A stretch of DNA of 64,000 nt from Niallia endozanthoxylica (GCF_008710145.1 NZ_VYKL01000019.1:62001-126000), one strand, 5' to 3'; positions 36,491 through 46,011 are shown, counted from the stretch's first letter. Translations and numbers: made by a program. The notes: a model not told the origin generated them from the sequence alone.

Positions 36491-37372
36491 TTAATGCTTA
36501 TTATTCTTATGATTAATAATGGAATTAATAATCTTTTCAATGAACTCATCAATAATTAAATTTTTTCGATATTGTATATAGATTTTATTTGGAATATGCT
36601 GAAATTCCTTTATTTCCTTAACCACTAACCGTTCACGGTCATTTTGGTCAATCCCGATTAATGGTGTAATCCCAATTCCAATCCCGCTCGCTATGACTTT
36701 TTTCAGCATTTCATTATTTCCAACCTCAATATGCTTGATATTCGGGATGCCGACTAATCTCTGATCAACACTTGAGATTAGAGGAGCATTTCTTCGGTAC
36801 CAAATGATAGTTTCATCATGTAAATCATCCATTTTCAAATCTTCTATTGAAGCGAGATGATGATGTTTGCCGCAAATAAGGACCAGTTTGTCATCAAATA
36901 GATACTCTGTAATGAGGTTCGGATTATACGCAACATCATTTCTAGTAAGGACCAAATCTAATTCACCCGCAATAATCTGCTCATTTAATTTCCTAGAATC
37001 CTCACCTTCAATAACCGTAATATTCAAATCATCTATCGAAATGATTGATGTTATCAGTTCGGTAATAAAAGAGTAGGAAAATCCTGGAGGAAAGCCGACT
37101 TTTAAATTGGGGTAGTTAGAAGATAAAGTTTCTTCTTTTGAATATTTAACATATGAAAGGATTGTCGTAGCATATTTAAGAAAAACCTTTCCTTCCCTCG
37201 TCAGTGTTACGTTTTTACCTGATCGCTCAAATAATTTACACGAAAGCTCGCTTTCTAGGTTTTTCATGCGTGCCGTTACAGTAGGCTGGGTTACATTTAG
37301 ATGTTCAGCCGCTTTTGAATAATTATTATACTCATAAATGGCTAGAAATGTTTCAAGTTGACTTGTATCCAC
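36491..37372 (-). CDS. LysR-type transcriptional regulator
   Basis: A 293-residue LTTR. The N-terminal winged helix-turn-helix is YSKAAEHLNVTQPTVTARMK with the family spacing, followed by LESELSCKLFERSGKNVTLT and a linker helix. The C-terminal half is a periplasmic-binding-like ligand domain (KVGFPPGF, AGELDLVLTRND, VIASGIGIGITPL). The GTG at 37372 follows AGGAGG. It is divergent from the Rieske dioxygenase genes 800 bases away and is the likely regulator of them; the ligand is presumably an aromatic acid or related compound. Confidence 0.88.
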   Translation of the reverse strand: MDTSQLETFLAIYEYNNYSKAAEHLNVTQPTVTARMKNLESELSCKLFERSGKNVTLTREGKVFLKYATTILSYVKYSKEETLSSNYPNLKVGFPPGFSYSFITELITSIISIDDLNITVIEGEDSRKLNEQIIAGELDLVLTRNDVAYNPNLITEYLFDDKLVLICGKHHHLASIEDLKMDDLHDETIIWYRRNAPLISSVDQRLVGIPNIKHIEVGNNEMLKKVIASGIGIGITPLIGIDQNDRERLVVKEIKEFQHIPNKIYIQYRKNLIIDEFIEKIINSIINHKNNKH

Positions 37373-38063
37373 GAGTATACCTCCTATAATAATGAAACCA
37401 TTTATATACTTTCCAAATGTCGTCAGTAATTACACAATAACATGGTAATACACTTCAATTTATATAGGTACTATCACATTTTGTCGATTTATAATACTTT
37501 CCTAAAAAAATTTTTATTAACACTTAGAAAAAATTTATACCTATTAAAATAGTAATAAAAAAAAGATATTTTGTCTACTAACACGAGTATTTAAACAACA
37601 TGACGATAGTATAAACTGAATTTAACTGGCTAGACAGGGGTTTGAACCATCTATATAATCTAAAATATAAAACATATAAAGCTATTTAGGAATAGGTCTA
37701 TAAAAAAAATATTGAGTAAAGCATGTAAAAGGAAGATATTTTTGATTAGATTTTATCGAATTTTGCGCTTATAATGTGAATATAGTCAAAAAAAGAGAAA
37801 ATTTAAAAGTTTCTCTTATTAAAGAATTGAAATAGAAATAGAAATTATTTTTGTTAGAGAAGAAAAAGGACATATGGTAAATTATCGTGTATCCGATTTC
37901 ACTCCAACAAAAAAAGGAGGATCGCGCATAACATATCATAATATTAATTATTGTATAATAATTTTTGGTTATGATATAATAAAAAGTAAATTAGAATATA
38001 GTTGATTTTATTGGTGGTAATATTTCCTTTGAGTAAAAACTAATAAATTCCATAATATACTTA

Positions 38064-38093
38064 TATAATTTACTTAATTTGTAAGCGCGTTCA
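38064..38093 (+). promoter_or_regulatory. Dioxygenase promoter with cre site
   Basis: TATAAT (38064-38069) has no good -35 at the right distance, as in activator-dependent promoters. TGTAAGCGCGTTCA (38080-38093) matches the CcpA cre consensus at 13 of 14 positions and lies where the transcript would begin, so CcpA-bound DNA would block RNA polymerase. Carbon catabolite repression of the operon is inferred. Confidence 0.65.
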
Positions 38094-38112
38094 GTAAGAG
38101 CTTTCATGCAAT

Positions 38113-38138
38113 AAAAATAATCTTGAAAGATTGTTTTT
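38113..38138 (+). terminator. Terminator-like hairpin in the dioxygenase leader
   Basis: An 11-pair stem (38113-38123 with 38128-38138, one G-T pair), TGAA loop and T tail lie 44 bases before the dioxygenase start. It could be an attenuator, an mRNA-stabilising 5' hairpin or an upstream terminator. Confidence 0.55.
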
Positions 38139-38181
38139 ATATAAATTTTCTAAGTAATACAGAATTCTAGGAGGGACATTG

Positions 38182-39489
38182 ATGGGGAAATATGTAAGAG
38201 AAGACAAAGAGAAGTTGTCATTCAAAGTCAACAGACAAGCATTTGTTAATCCAGAAATTTTAGAAACAGAAAGAGAAGCCATTTTCAGTAAGTGCTGGCT
38301 TTATATCGGACATGAATCTGAATTACCAAACAAAGGTGATTTCCATAGAAGAAAAGTTGGCGGACGTAATTTAATCTTTACTCGCAGCCAAGATGACGTT
38401 ATCCGCGCTTTCTATAACAGCTGTCCACACCGTGGAGCATTAGTTACTCGTGAAAATTGCGGCAACTCTAAAGTATTCCGCTGCTTCTACCATGCATGGA
38501 GCTTCAATAACCAAGGTGAACTAGTTGGTATGCCTGATAAAGCAGGTTTCCCAAATGACCATAACTGTGATGGAGCTAAAAACCTTGCTACAGTAAAGCG
38601 TCTTGAAAGCTATCGTGGATTTATGTTCGTAAACTTCGATGATAACGCTGTATCTTTAGAAGAATACTTAGGAAATGCTAAAGAATACTTAGATTTAGTA
38701 GCTGATCAAGCATTTGCTGCTGAAGATCCAACTCAAGGAATGGAAGTTCTAACGGATCCTCAACAATACAGTGTACGTGCGAACTGGAAACTATTGGGCG
38801 AAAACAGTGTTGACTTATACCATGGTGTTCCTACACACAAAACTTATTTTGATATTGTTGCTACTCGTGGCGGTACAATGGAAAAAGACAGTCTTATTGG
38901 TGAAGGTAAAGATCTTGGCGGCGGACATGCTGTTATGGAATACTACTCTGCTTGGCCAAGACCAATTGGTAAATGGATCGAAGGCTACGGAGAAGAAGCG
39001 AAAGAAGTAATCGAAGGGTACAATGAAAGATTAGAAGCAAAATTCGGTAAAGAAAGAGCACACCGTATTGCTAAGAAAAACCGTAACATCTGGATTTTCC
39101 CTAACTTAATCATTAACGATATCATGGCTATTACAATCAGAACTTTCTATCCAATCGAGCCTGGATATATTGAAGTAACTGGTTATGCATTAGCTCCTAA
39201 AGCTGAAAATGAAAACTTCAGAGAAGTTCGTAATGATAGCTTCCTAGAATTCTTAGGACCATCAGGTTTCGCAACTCCAGACGATAATGAAGCGCTTGAA
39301 CTTTGTCAAGAAGGTTTCTTAAATGCGAAAGAAGCAGGCTGGAACGATATCTCTAAAGGTATGAACAGAGAAGTACCTCAAGCAACAGACGAAGCACAAA
39401 TGCGTGCATTCTGGCGTAGATGGAATGAATTAATGTTGGCTGAAGAAGCAAAAAGAGAAGGTAAAGAAGCTGAGGGGGTTAACGCATGA
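38182..39489 (+). CDS. Aromatic-ring-hydroxylating dioxygenase, alpha subunit (Rieske)
   Basis: A 435-residue oxygenase large subunit. The Rieske [2Fe-2S] cluster ligands are Cys81, His83, Cys101 and His104 (CPHRGALV and CFYHAW). The mononuclear iron site is in NSVDLYHGVPTH: His214 and His219, with Asp211 as the bridging acid, and an Asp near the C-terminal QMRAFWRRW. I start at the ATG at 38182, preceded by AGGAGGG; the TTG at 38179 is also in frame. Its stop overlaps the beta-subunit start. No ferredoxin or reductase gene is adjacent, so electrons must come from elsewhere. The substrate cannot be read; benzoate-, salicylate- or indole-like rings are typical. Confidence 0.9.
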   Translation: MGKYVREDKEKLSFKVNRQAFVNPEILETEREAIFSKCWLYIGHESELPNKGDFHRRKVGGRNLIFTRSQDDVIRAFYNSCPHRGALVTRENCGNSKVFRCFYHAWSFNNQGELVGMPDKAGFPNDHNCDGAKNLATVKRLESYRGFMFVNFDDNAVSLEEYLGNAKEYLDLVADQAFAAEDPTQGMEVLTDPQQYSVRANWKLLGENSVDLYHGVPTHKTYFDIVATRGGTMEKDSLIGEGKDLGGGHAVMEYYSAWPRPIGKWIEGYGEEAKEVIEGYNERLEAKFGKERAHRIAKKNRNIWIFPNLIINDIMAITIRTFYPIEPGYIEVTGYALAPKAENENFREVRNDSFLEFLGPSGFATPDDNEALELCQEGFLNAKEAGWNDISKGMNREVPQATDEAQMRAFWRRWNELMLAEEAKREGKEAEGVNA

Positions 39490-39965
39490 ATATAACACGT
39501 CAAGAAGTTGAAGAATTTTTATATCATGAGGCAGAACTACTTGATGAATGGAAAATGCAAGAATGGGCAGATTTATTCGCTAAAGAAGGAACATATGTAA
39601 TTCCTCCTATCGGTAGCCCAAATGCAGATTTCAAAACAGCTTTATTCTTGGTTCATGATGATAGAGCACGTCTTGAGCAAAGAGCATTACGTTTATTAAA
39701 GAAAGAAGCTCACGTTGAGTTTCCACATTCAAAAACTACACATAATGTATCTAACGTAAGAATCGTTAGCAATGAAGATGGTGTTGTAACAGTTAAAGCT
39801 AACTTCGTTACTTACCGTGCGAAACGTGATTTCTTAGATACTTATGTAGGTGTTAATGAATACCAATTAGTTCAAGAAGATGGCGAATTAAAGATTCTTT
39901 CTAAGAAAGTAATCCTTAACTTAGAAGCTTTACGTCCACAAGGTAAAGTAAGTATTCTTCTTTAA
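39486..39965 (+). CDS. Aromatic-ring-hydroxylating dioxygenase, beta subunit
   Basis: A 159-residue SnoaL-like/NTF2-fold small subunit that stabilises the alpha3beta3 hexamer of Rieske oxygenases. Conserved features are an N-terminal helix (EEFLYHEAELLDEWKMQEWADLF), the Tyr/Phe-rich strand and the end KVILNLEALRPQGKVSILL. It overlaps the alpha gene by ATGA and is followed by a strong terminator, so the operon has two genes only. Confidence 0.88.
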   Translation: MNITRQEVEEFLYHEAELLDEWKMQEWADLFAKEGTYVIPPIGSPNADFKTALFLVHDDRARLEQRALRLLKKEAHVEFPHSKTTHNVSNVRIVSNEDGVVTVKANFVTYRAKRDFLDTYVGVNEYQLVQEDGELKILSKKVILNLEALRPQGKVSILL

Positions 39966-39970
39966 TATTC

Positions 39971-40005
39971 AAAACACGCATGGAAATCTCCATGCGTGTT
40001 TTTAT
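39971..40005 (+). terminator. Terminator of the dioxygenase operon
   Basis: Perfect 14-pair stem (39971-39984 with 39989-40002), AATC loop, T tail. Confidence 0.93.
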
Positions 40006-40201
40006 TTGCGTCACAATAGATTCTAAGTTATTTCACTAGGAAAGTAATTTTTATTATATTTGACTTTTAACATATTCTTTGTTTAGGTATAATATATTTT
40101 GTGAATGAATAAGTAAGCGTCTAATACTATTATTGGTTAAGAGATGAGATGGCTTATTTAAATGAATAAATACATAAATTGTTGAAAGAGAGTGGGACTT
40201 T

Positions 40202-40921
40202 ATGGGTCGTAAGTGGAACAATATCAAGGAAAAAAAAGCATCAAAAGACGCTAACACAAGTCGTATCTATGCCAAATTTGGAAAAGAAATATATGTAGCT
40301 GCTAAGCAAGGTGAGCCAGACCCAGAATCAAACCAATCTTTACGCTTCGTGCTGGAGCGAGCTAAAACATATAATGTACCAAGACATATTATTGATCGTG
40401 CCATCGAAAAAGCTAAAGGTGGCTCAGAAGAAAACTATGACGAGCTGCGCTATGAAGGGTTTGGTCCAAGCGGAACGATGATTATCGTTGATGCATTAAC
40501 GAATAATGTGAATCGTACAGCATCTGAAGTTCGTGCTGCCTTTGGTAAAAATGGCGGGAATATGGGAGTAAGCGGTTCTGTTGCCTATATGTTTGATCAA
40601 ACAGCTGTTATTGGGGTTGAAGGAAAAACATCTGATGAGGTGTTGGAGCTTTTAATGGAAGCTGACCTAGATGTTCGAGATATTATGGAAGAGGATGACG
40701 CTGTTATTGTATACGCTGAACCGGATCAGTTTCATGCTGTTCAAGAAGCGTTCAAGGCTGCTGGTGTAAGTGAGTTTACTGTTGCAGAACTAACCATGCT
40801 TGCGAAAAGTGATGTGACATTACCAGATGATGCTGTAGCGCAATTCGAAAAATTAATAGATGTACTTGAAGATTTAGATGATGTACAACAGGTGTATCAC
40901 AACGTTGATTTAGGGGAATAA
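40202..40921 (+). CDS. yeeI: YebC/PmpR-family transcriptional regulator
   Basis: A 239-residue YebC/TACO1-type protein. [60 protein letters not shown] and [17 protein letters not shown] (each kept short here) are the family marks. Length and N terminus match B. subtilis YeeI. The family is associated with DNA binding and, in related bacteria, with relief of ribosome stalling at proline tracts. The ribosome site is modest. A strong terminator follows. Confidence 0.9.
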   Translation: MGRKWNNIKEKKASKDANTSRIYAKFGKEIYVAAKQGEPDPESNQSLRFVLERAKTYNVPRHIIDRAIEKAKGGSEENYDELRYEGFGPSGTMIIVDALTNNVNRTASEVRAAFGKNGGNMGVSGSVAYMFDQTAVIGVEGKTSDEVLELLMEADLDVRDIMEEDDAVIVYAEPDQFHAVQEAFKAAGVSEFTVAELTMLAKSDVTLPDDAVAQFEKLIDVLEDLDDVQQVYHNVDLGE

Positions 40922-40928
40922 ATAAATG

Positions 40929-40965
40929 AAAAGCAGACTTTTAACGAGGAAGTCTGCTTTTTTAT
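40929..40965 (+). terminator. Terminator of yeeI
   Basis: Twelve-pair stem (40929-40940 with 40950-40961) with GCAGACTT core and T tail. Confidence 0.92.
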
Positions 40966-41035
40966 TTTTCTTGCTCACATTTTCATTATGAATGGTCTTG
41001 AATAAAGTTATTTTTAATTGAAGGAAGTGAGATCT

Positions 41036-43135
41036 TTGTTTCGATTTCGAAAGAGTATCATCATCACTTGGATTATTTTTACAATTATAATGGGGTATTT
41101 TGCTATTAAATTACCGATTATACTTTCTGGAAGTGGCTTTGAAATGGAAGGGAGCTATGCCGCTACACAAAAGGTGTTAGAAGAGGAATTTAACCAAGAT
41201 CCAAGGCCGTTGATTCTATTATTCGAAATGAACAAAAAGATATCAAAAAGTGAATTTGAAGCTTTTATTCGTAAAACCATCAATCATGTACTAGAAAATC
41301 ATGAGGGGAAAGCGGAACCTCCTCAATATAAAAATCATTTTGCATATGTATCGATATCACTTGAAAATGACATTGATATTGACAGTTTCAAGTCCCAATT
41401 ACCAAAGCATGATGATTTCAAGGTACTGCTTACAGGCAGCACAGTAATTGAAGATGAGATGAGTAAGGGGTCGCAAACAGACTTAAAAAATGCTGAGATG
41501 ATTGGACTTCCAATCGCTTTAATTGTTTTGCTTATTGCATTTGGAGGATTGGTCGCAGCAGCTATTCCGATTGTCATTGGGGTTATTGCGGTATTATCAA
41601 CGATGGGGATTGTCTATTTTTTAGGCCATTACTTAAACTTATCTATATTTGTTTTAAATGTTGTTCCGATGATTGGACTTGCCCTGAGTATTGATTTTGC
41701 ACTTCTTTATATTAATCGTTTTCGTGAAGAATTAATTAAACATGACGTAAAGACAGCCATTTCCTATACGATGAAAACAGCAGGCCGTTCGATTGCCTTT
41801 TCTGGTCTATGTGTTGCTTTAGGCTTATCCGGCATGTTACTGATTGAAGTAGACATTTTCCAATCAGTAGCCATTGGTGGTATCGCCGTCGTCATTGTTT
41901 CCATTCTATCAGCACTAACCTTTTTACCCGCTATCTTATCAGTAATTGGACATAATATTAATAAAGCAATGATTCTTAAAGGGAATCGGAATGAACAAGC
42001 AAAATGGAAGAGTTTTGCGTCTTTTGTTATGAAACGACCTATTTTCATGACATTAGCTTCTCTTATTCTTCTAACCTTTGCTCTTTTGCCGATAAAAGAT
42101 ATGGAACTTGAGATTCCTGACGCCACTGCATTACCATCAGACAGTGAAACAAGGATAGCCTATGAAACATTCGAAAAGAATTTTGTACCTAGTGACGAGT
42201 CTAATGTAGTCATTGTACTAAAGTCAAAGGAAGAACTATTAAATAAAAAATCTCTCTTGAAGGTTCAAGACTTTATTTCGAGGCTAGAAGAACAAGCAAT
42301 AGTTCATCACGTTGATTCCATTTTTTCAGCTACGGGTGTAAATTCGGAACAACTTCTTTTGATGATGCAGGATCCCATACGAAAAGCACAGCTTCAACCT
42401 GTTCTAGATTCATTAACAACAGCAAATAAAACACTTTTGTATGTGACGATAGATGCTCCTCCTGAATCTGACCAGGCAAAAGATTGGGTACGTGAAATAG
42501 AAAGAGAAGAAATGCCGCTTAGCTTTACAGTTGGGGGGTACTCAAAGTTCAACCAAGAAATATTTGATGAAATTTTTGAGAAGGTTCCGCTAGGACTCTT
42601 GTTGATTATTGGCTCAACCTATTTGATTTTGCTCATTGCTTTTCGCTCTGTCCTCATTCCATTAAAAGCAATCCTGATGAATATGTTCTCCCTCGGAGCA
42701 GCATTTGGAATTGTCGTGTGGATATTCCAAGAAGGGCATTTGGGCAATGCACCTTCAGCAATCGGATTGATGATTCCGGTTATTGCATTTGCCGTTGTGT
42801 TTGGGTTAAGTATGGACTATGAGGTATTTTTAATTTCACGAATTCAAGAAGAATATCTTCGTACAAATGATAATAATTTAGCAACATTAACTGGATTAAC
42901 CATTACAAGCAAAATTATCACTGCTGCTGCAGCTATTATGATTGTGGTAACCAGAGCATTTGCTTTTACCGAAATTGTCCCTGTAAAACAAATTGGAATA
43001 GCTGTGGCATTATCCATCTTAATTGATGCGACCATCGTTCGAATGATTCTTGTGCCTTCGTTAATGAAGCTGTTGGGGGATTGGAACTGGTGGATGCCTT
43101 TTAGAAGCAAAAATATTCGAAAACCCGGGAATTAA
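41036..43135 (+). CDS. MMPL-family RND-type membrane transporter
   Basis: A 699-residue protein of the MMPL/YdfJ-type branch. Two repeats each have one helix, a large extracytoplasmic loop and five further helices, giving eleven to twelve membrane segments. The first half carries GLALSIDFALLYINRFREEL, the second half AFAVVFGLSMDYEVFLISRIQEEY, with the conserved Asp-Tyr pairs of the proton-relay site. Likely role: lipid or drug export. The TTG at 41036 is preferred because GGAAGTGAG precedes it; TTG at 41018 and GTG at 41027 are alternatives. The stop lies inside the loop of a perfect 20-pair hairpin. Confidence 0.85.
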   Translation: MFRFRKSIIITWIIFTIIMGYFAIKLPIILSGSGFEMEGSYAATQKVLEEEFNQDPRPLILLFEMNKKISKSEFEAFIRKTINHVLENHEGKAEPPQYKNHFAYVSISLENDIDIDSFKSQLPKHDDFKVLLTGSTVIEDEMSKGSQTDLKNAEMIGLPIALIVLLIAFGGLVAAAIPIVIGVIAVLSTMGIVYFLGHYLNLSIFVLNVVPMIGLALSIDFALLYINRFREELIKHDVKTAISYTMKTAGRSIAFSGLCVALGLSGMLLIEVDIFQSVAIGGIAVVIVSILSALTFLPAILSVIGHNINKAMILKGNRNEQAKWKSFASFVMKRPIFMTLASLILLTFALLPIKDMELEIPDATALPSDSETRIAYETFEKNFVPSDESNVVIVLKSKEELLNKKSLLKVQDFISRLEEQAIVHHVDSIFSATGVNSEQLLLMMQDPIRKAQLQPVLDSLTTANKTLLYVTIDAPPESDQAKDWVREIEREEMPLSFTVGGYSKFNQEIFDEIFEKVPLGLLLIIGSTYLILLIAFRSVLIPLKAILMNMFSLGAAFGIVVWIFQEGHLGNAPSAIGLMIPVIAFAVVFGLSMDYEVFLISRIQEEYLRTNDNNLATLTGLTITSKIITAAAAIMIVVTRAFAFTEIVPVKQIGIAVALSILIDATIVRMILVPSLMKLLGDWNWWMPFRSKNIRKPGN

Positions 43136-43159
43136 TCCCGGGTTTTCGAATATTTTATA
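43111..43159 (+). terminator. Terminator overlapping the end of the MMPL gene
   Basis: Perfect 20-pair stem (43111-43130 with 43136-43155). The five-base loop contains the stop codon and a T tail follows. The last codons of the gene form the first arm. Confidence 0.93.
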
Positions 43160-43198
43160 AAAAAAATAAGATTGCATAGCATTTTAATATCATTCCAA

Positions 43199-44848
43199 CT
43201 ATCTAATTTCCGAGTAAAAGGTTTGCTCTGTGACTATCCTATTAGCGATATTGACAGCATGATTTCCAATTTGTTCAAGATTACTAATCATATCCATGAA
43301 GACAATACCGGCCTGAGGACTGTATTCACCGGATTGCAAACGATTAACATGCTGAGTACGTAGTTCTTCTTCTATTTTATTAATAAGAAATTCCTTTTCG
43401 ATAACCTTTTTTGCTAACTCTTTATTGTTCTGATCCAATGCAGTGATAGATTCTTGAACAGTGCCGACTGTTAATTCAAACATTTTCTCTAAACACTCTA
43501 ATGCATGATCCGTTAAATTGACTCTTATAGCCAGTTGATAATTTGAATGCTCGATGATATTTTCAAAGAGATGTCCTATTCTTTCGATATCTCGGACTGT
43601 ATGAATCAACTTATTTTGTTCTTCTAATTCTATGTCTGATAAAGAGCATAAACCAATATCAACAAGATATTTTGTTATTTTACGCTCTAAACTGTTTAAA
43701 AATTCCGCTATTTGCTTAGAACTATTAGCATATCTATCTTTCTTTGTTTTAAAGAATAGATGGGAGTCTTCAAGTCCCTTGATAGCAAACTTCCCCATAT
43801 AAATCACTTCTTCTTTTGCCTGCCCTAATGCAATAACTGTAGATTGTTTAATTAAATGAGAATCAAGTCTTTTTACACGATACTCGATAACAGAGTCTTC
43901 TCCAGGAATCAACTTCTTAATAGATAAGATTAATACATTAATGAATGGAAGGAAGAGTAAGCTGCTCAATATATTATAAATCGCATGTGCAAAAGCAATC
44001 GCCATTTCTGGGCTTAAATGCATAACAGATGTATTCCAGAGAATGAACGCAGCAAACGGCTTCAACAGTATTAAAAAGAGAATGGTGCCAATTACATTTA
44101 TAAGTACATGTATTCCTGCAGCTCTTTTAGCTGCTGTCGATGCACCAAGTGACACAATGACAGCTGTAAGCGTCGTTCCAATGTTGTCACCGTATAAGAT
44201 GGGAAGAGCCGCTTCAATTGATAGAAGAGAATCCGCATAAAGTCCTTGTAATATACCAACTGCTGCACTAGAACTATGAATTAGCATCGTTGAGATTGTT
44301 CCCGATAATACACCTAATAATGGCATTGAGCTTAATTGAACGACAAGCTCTTTAAAAACTTCCAGCTTACCAATCGGCTCCATTCCGAGTCTGAATAAGT
44401 CCAATCCATAGAAAAGTGCTCCCAGCCCAAAGATAATCTGCCCGACATTCTGTATGGTTTTCTTATTAAAAAGGAAAACAAGAAATGATCCAATTGCTAT
44501 GATCAGCAGTGAGTATTCTTCTATATTAAATCCAATAATAATAGCTGTAACGGTTGTACCGATATTAGCACCAAGAATAACTCCTATTGCCTGACGAAGG
44601 GTCATAAAACCTACACTTACTAGACCGACTGTAATAACTGTCGTTGCTGTACTGCTTTGAATCATTACTGTTACAAGAATGCCTGCTAAAAATCCTATGA
44701 GTGGGTTTGTTGTAAATCGATCAAGAATATCTTTTAATTTGTTCCCGGCGCAATTTTGTAGTCCTGTACGCATTGTAGCTATGCCATACAGAAAGATTCC
44801 AAGACCTCCGAGCAATTCAAATAACATTCGTTGACTTTCTAAGTCCAC
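43199..44848 (-). CDS. Na+/phosphate symporter family protein with PhoU domain
   Basis: A 549-residue membrane protein. Its first 310 residues are a NptA-type domain with the repeated motif QSSTATTVITVGLVSVGFM and a second IHSSSAAVGILQGL, each with the QSS/HSS signature, plus GANIGTT and GDNIGTT pairs. The last 200 residues are helical, PhoU-like (HLFENIIEHSNYQLA). It probably cotransports phosphate with sodium and is controlled by the PhoU part. I use the GTG at 44848, spaced from GGGAG; an ATG at 44869 lacks a ribosome site. A -10 TATAAT lies just upstream. Confidence 0.85.
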   Translation of the reverse strand: MDLESQRMLFELLGGLGIFLYGIATMRTGLQNCAGNKLKDILDRFTTNPLIGFLAGILVTVMIQSSTATTVITVGLVSVGFMTLRQAIGVILGANIGTTVTAIIIGFNIEEYSLLIIAIGSFLVFLFNKKTIQNVGQIIFGLGALFYGLDLFRLGMEPIGKLEVFKELVVQLSSMPLLGVLSGTISTMLIHSSSAAVGILQGLYADSLLSIEAALPILYGDNIGTTLTAVIVSLGASTAAKRAAGIHVLINVIGTILFLILLKPFAAFILWNTSVMHLSPEMAIAFAHAIYNILSSLLFLPFINVLILSIKKLIPGEDSVIEYRVKRLDSHLIKQSTVIALGQAKEEVIYMGKFAIKGLEDSHLFFKTKKDRYANSSKQIAEFLNSLERKITKYLVDIGLCSLSDIELEEQNKLIHTVRDIERIGHLFENIIEHSNYQLAIRVNLTDHALECLEKMFELTVGTVQESITALDQNNKELAKKVIEKEFLINKIEEELRTQHVNRLQSGEYSPQAGIVFMDMISNLEQIGNHAVNIANRIVTEQTFYSEIR

Positions 44849-45273
44849 ATTTCCAACTCCCGACCACATTATTCGACAATATTATACAATTCTATTAAAT
44901 TATGAAGGAAAGGTTAAGGTAATGCAAATATTATGTTAACTTTTTAAAAAATTATTAATAACAGTTAAATCTTTTGTTAATAAAAGTATGATAAGAGAAT
45001 GACTCAAATGACAAACCTCCATGTTTTAATAACAGGATCATACATGAAATAAGGATGAAATGTTTTGTCATATTGTAGTATGATCTTTCCATTAAAGTAT
45101 ATAAACGGATATTATTTAGGTTCAGAATTATTTTCCAGCAAATCAAACAGCAGACGTCCAGCAATGCTTTATCCATTCTATGAATCTATTACCACATATT
45201 GGTTCATGAAACGTTTTGTTACAACTGATAGCCTAATAGTAGAGAAAACGCAGACTACTAGGAGGTAATCTTT
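44849..45273. other. Divergent intergenic region
   Basis: It holds the minus-strand promoter of the Na/Pi gene (TATAAT region near 44881-44887, next to TTCGACAATATT) and about 300 bases of AT-rich DNA before the hydrolase gene. A XerD-arm-like stretch near 44931 was considered and rejected as a dif site. No convincing coding sequence. Confidence 0.4.
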
Positions 45274-45885
45274 ATGAAAAAATTTAAAAAACTAAAAATG
45301 GCTGCATTAGCATTTGTGTCAACTGTATCATTATTTACATTTCAACCACCGACAGAAACAGAAGCAGCAAGTTTCACTCATACTGTACGTTCAGGAGATA
45401 CTTTATGGAAAATTAGTAATCATTATGGTGTAGGACTAACAACTTTAAGAGCAGCAAATAACCAGACTAGTAATATGATTTATGTTGGACAAAAGCTAGT
45501 TATTCCACAATCTACTATTTCTGCAGCAGATAAAGACTTAATGGCTCGTTTAGTTTCGGCAGAAGCAAAAGGGGAGCCATATGCAGGTAAAGTAGCGGTT
45601 GCTACCGTTATTCTTAATCGTTTAGATCATCCTGAATTCCCTAATACTGTCAAAGAAGTCATTTATCAAATTGACCATGGTTATTATGCTTTTACACCAG
45701 TCCAAAACGGTACAATTAATCAGCCCGCAGATGTCGAATCGAAGAGAGCAGTATCTGAAGCACTTGCCTATAGAGGTCAAGGCAACGGATCACTTTATTT
45801 CTATAACCCAAATACAGCTTCAAGTAGTTGGATTTATTCAAGACCTGTAACCGTTACTATCGGAAATCATCGCTTTGCAAAATAA
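45274..45885 (+). CDS. LysM and SleB-type cell wall hydrolase
   Basis: A 203-residue exported wall hydrolase. Signal peptide with cut near residue 32 (TEAAS), then one LysM domain (TVRSGDTLWKISNHYGVG... MIYVGQKLVIP), then a Hydrolase_2/SleB catalytic domain from about residue 88, with the catalytic Glu expected in LVSAEAKGEPYAGKVAVATVILNR (abbreviated). This build resembles B. subtilis YkvT. The substrate is peptidoglycan, and spore cortex or vegetative wall are both possible. TAGGAGG precedes the ATG. Confidence 0.85.
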   Translation: MKKFKKLKMAALAFVSTVSLFTFQPPTETEAASFTHTVRSGDTLWKISNHYGVGLTTLRAANNQTSNMIYVGQKLVIPQSTISAADKDLMARLVSAEAKGEPYAGKVAVATVILNRLDHPEFPNTVKEVIYQIDHGYYAFTPVQNGTINQPADVESKRAVSEALAYRGQGNGSLYFYNPNTASSSWIYSRPVTVTIGNHRFAK

Positions 45886-45898
45886 AAGATTACGAGAT

Positions 45899-45937
45899 AA
45901 AAAGACTGACTCTAATTATAAAGGAGTCAGTCTTTTT
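45899..45937 (+). terminator. Terminator of the wall hydrolase
   Basis: Perfect 14-pair stem (45899-45912 with 45924-45937), A and T flanks. Confidence 0.92.
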
Positions 45938-46011
45938 GTGTTGTGTCTGCTCTATAAAGCAGGTAAACTTTGACTAAATAATAAAAAGCATTATAAGTTG
46001 GAGTGAACAAA

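Larger units (their letters stand above)
37373..38181 (+). other. Long AT-rich region between the LysR gene and the dioxygenase
   Basis: It holds the LysR promoter side, a palindromic AT-rich block (ATATCATAA 37932-37940 with TTATGATAT 37969-37977, enclosing AATTATT/AATAATT arms), a 43-codon ORF from 37876 with a weak ribosome site, and near its end the -10, cre site and hairpin listed separately. LTTR binding sites (T-N11-A) are likely but too degenerate to place. Confidence 0.5.

Noticed and set aside
44921..44942. Possible dif site near rtp
   Set aside because: TTATGTTAACT matches the XerD arm of B. subtilis dif at 10 of 11 bases, but the opposite arm fits poorly and the centre differs, so chance is likely.
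45065..45268. 67-codon ORF before the wall hydrolase
   Set aside because: Its composition looks random and there is no ribosome site; a promoter region is more likely.
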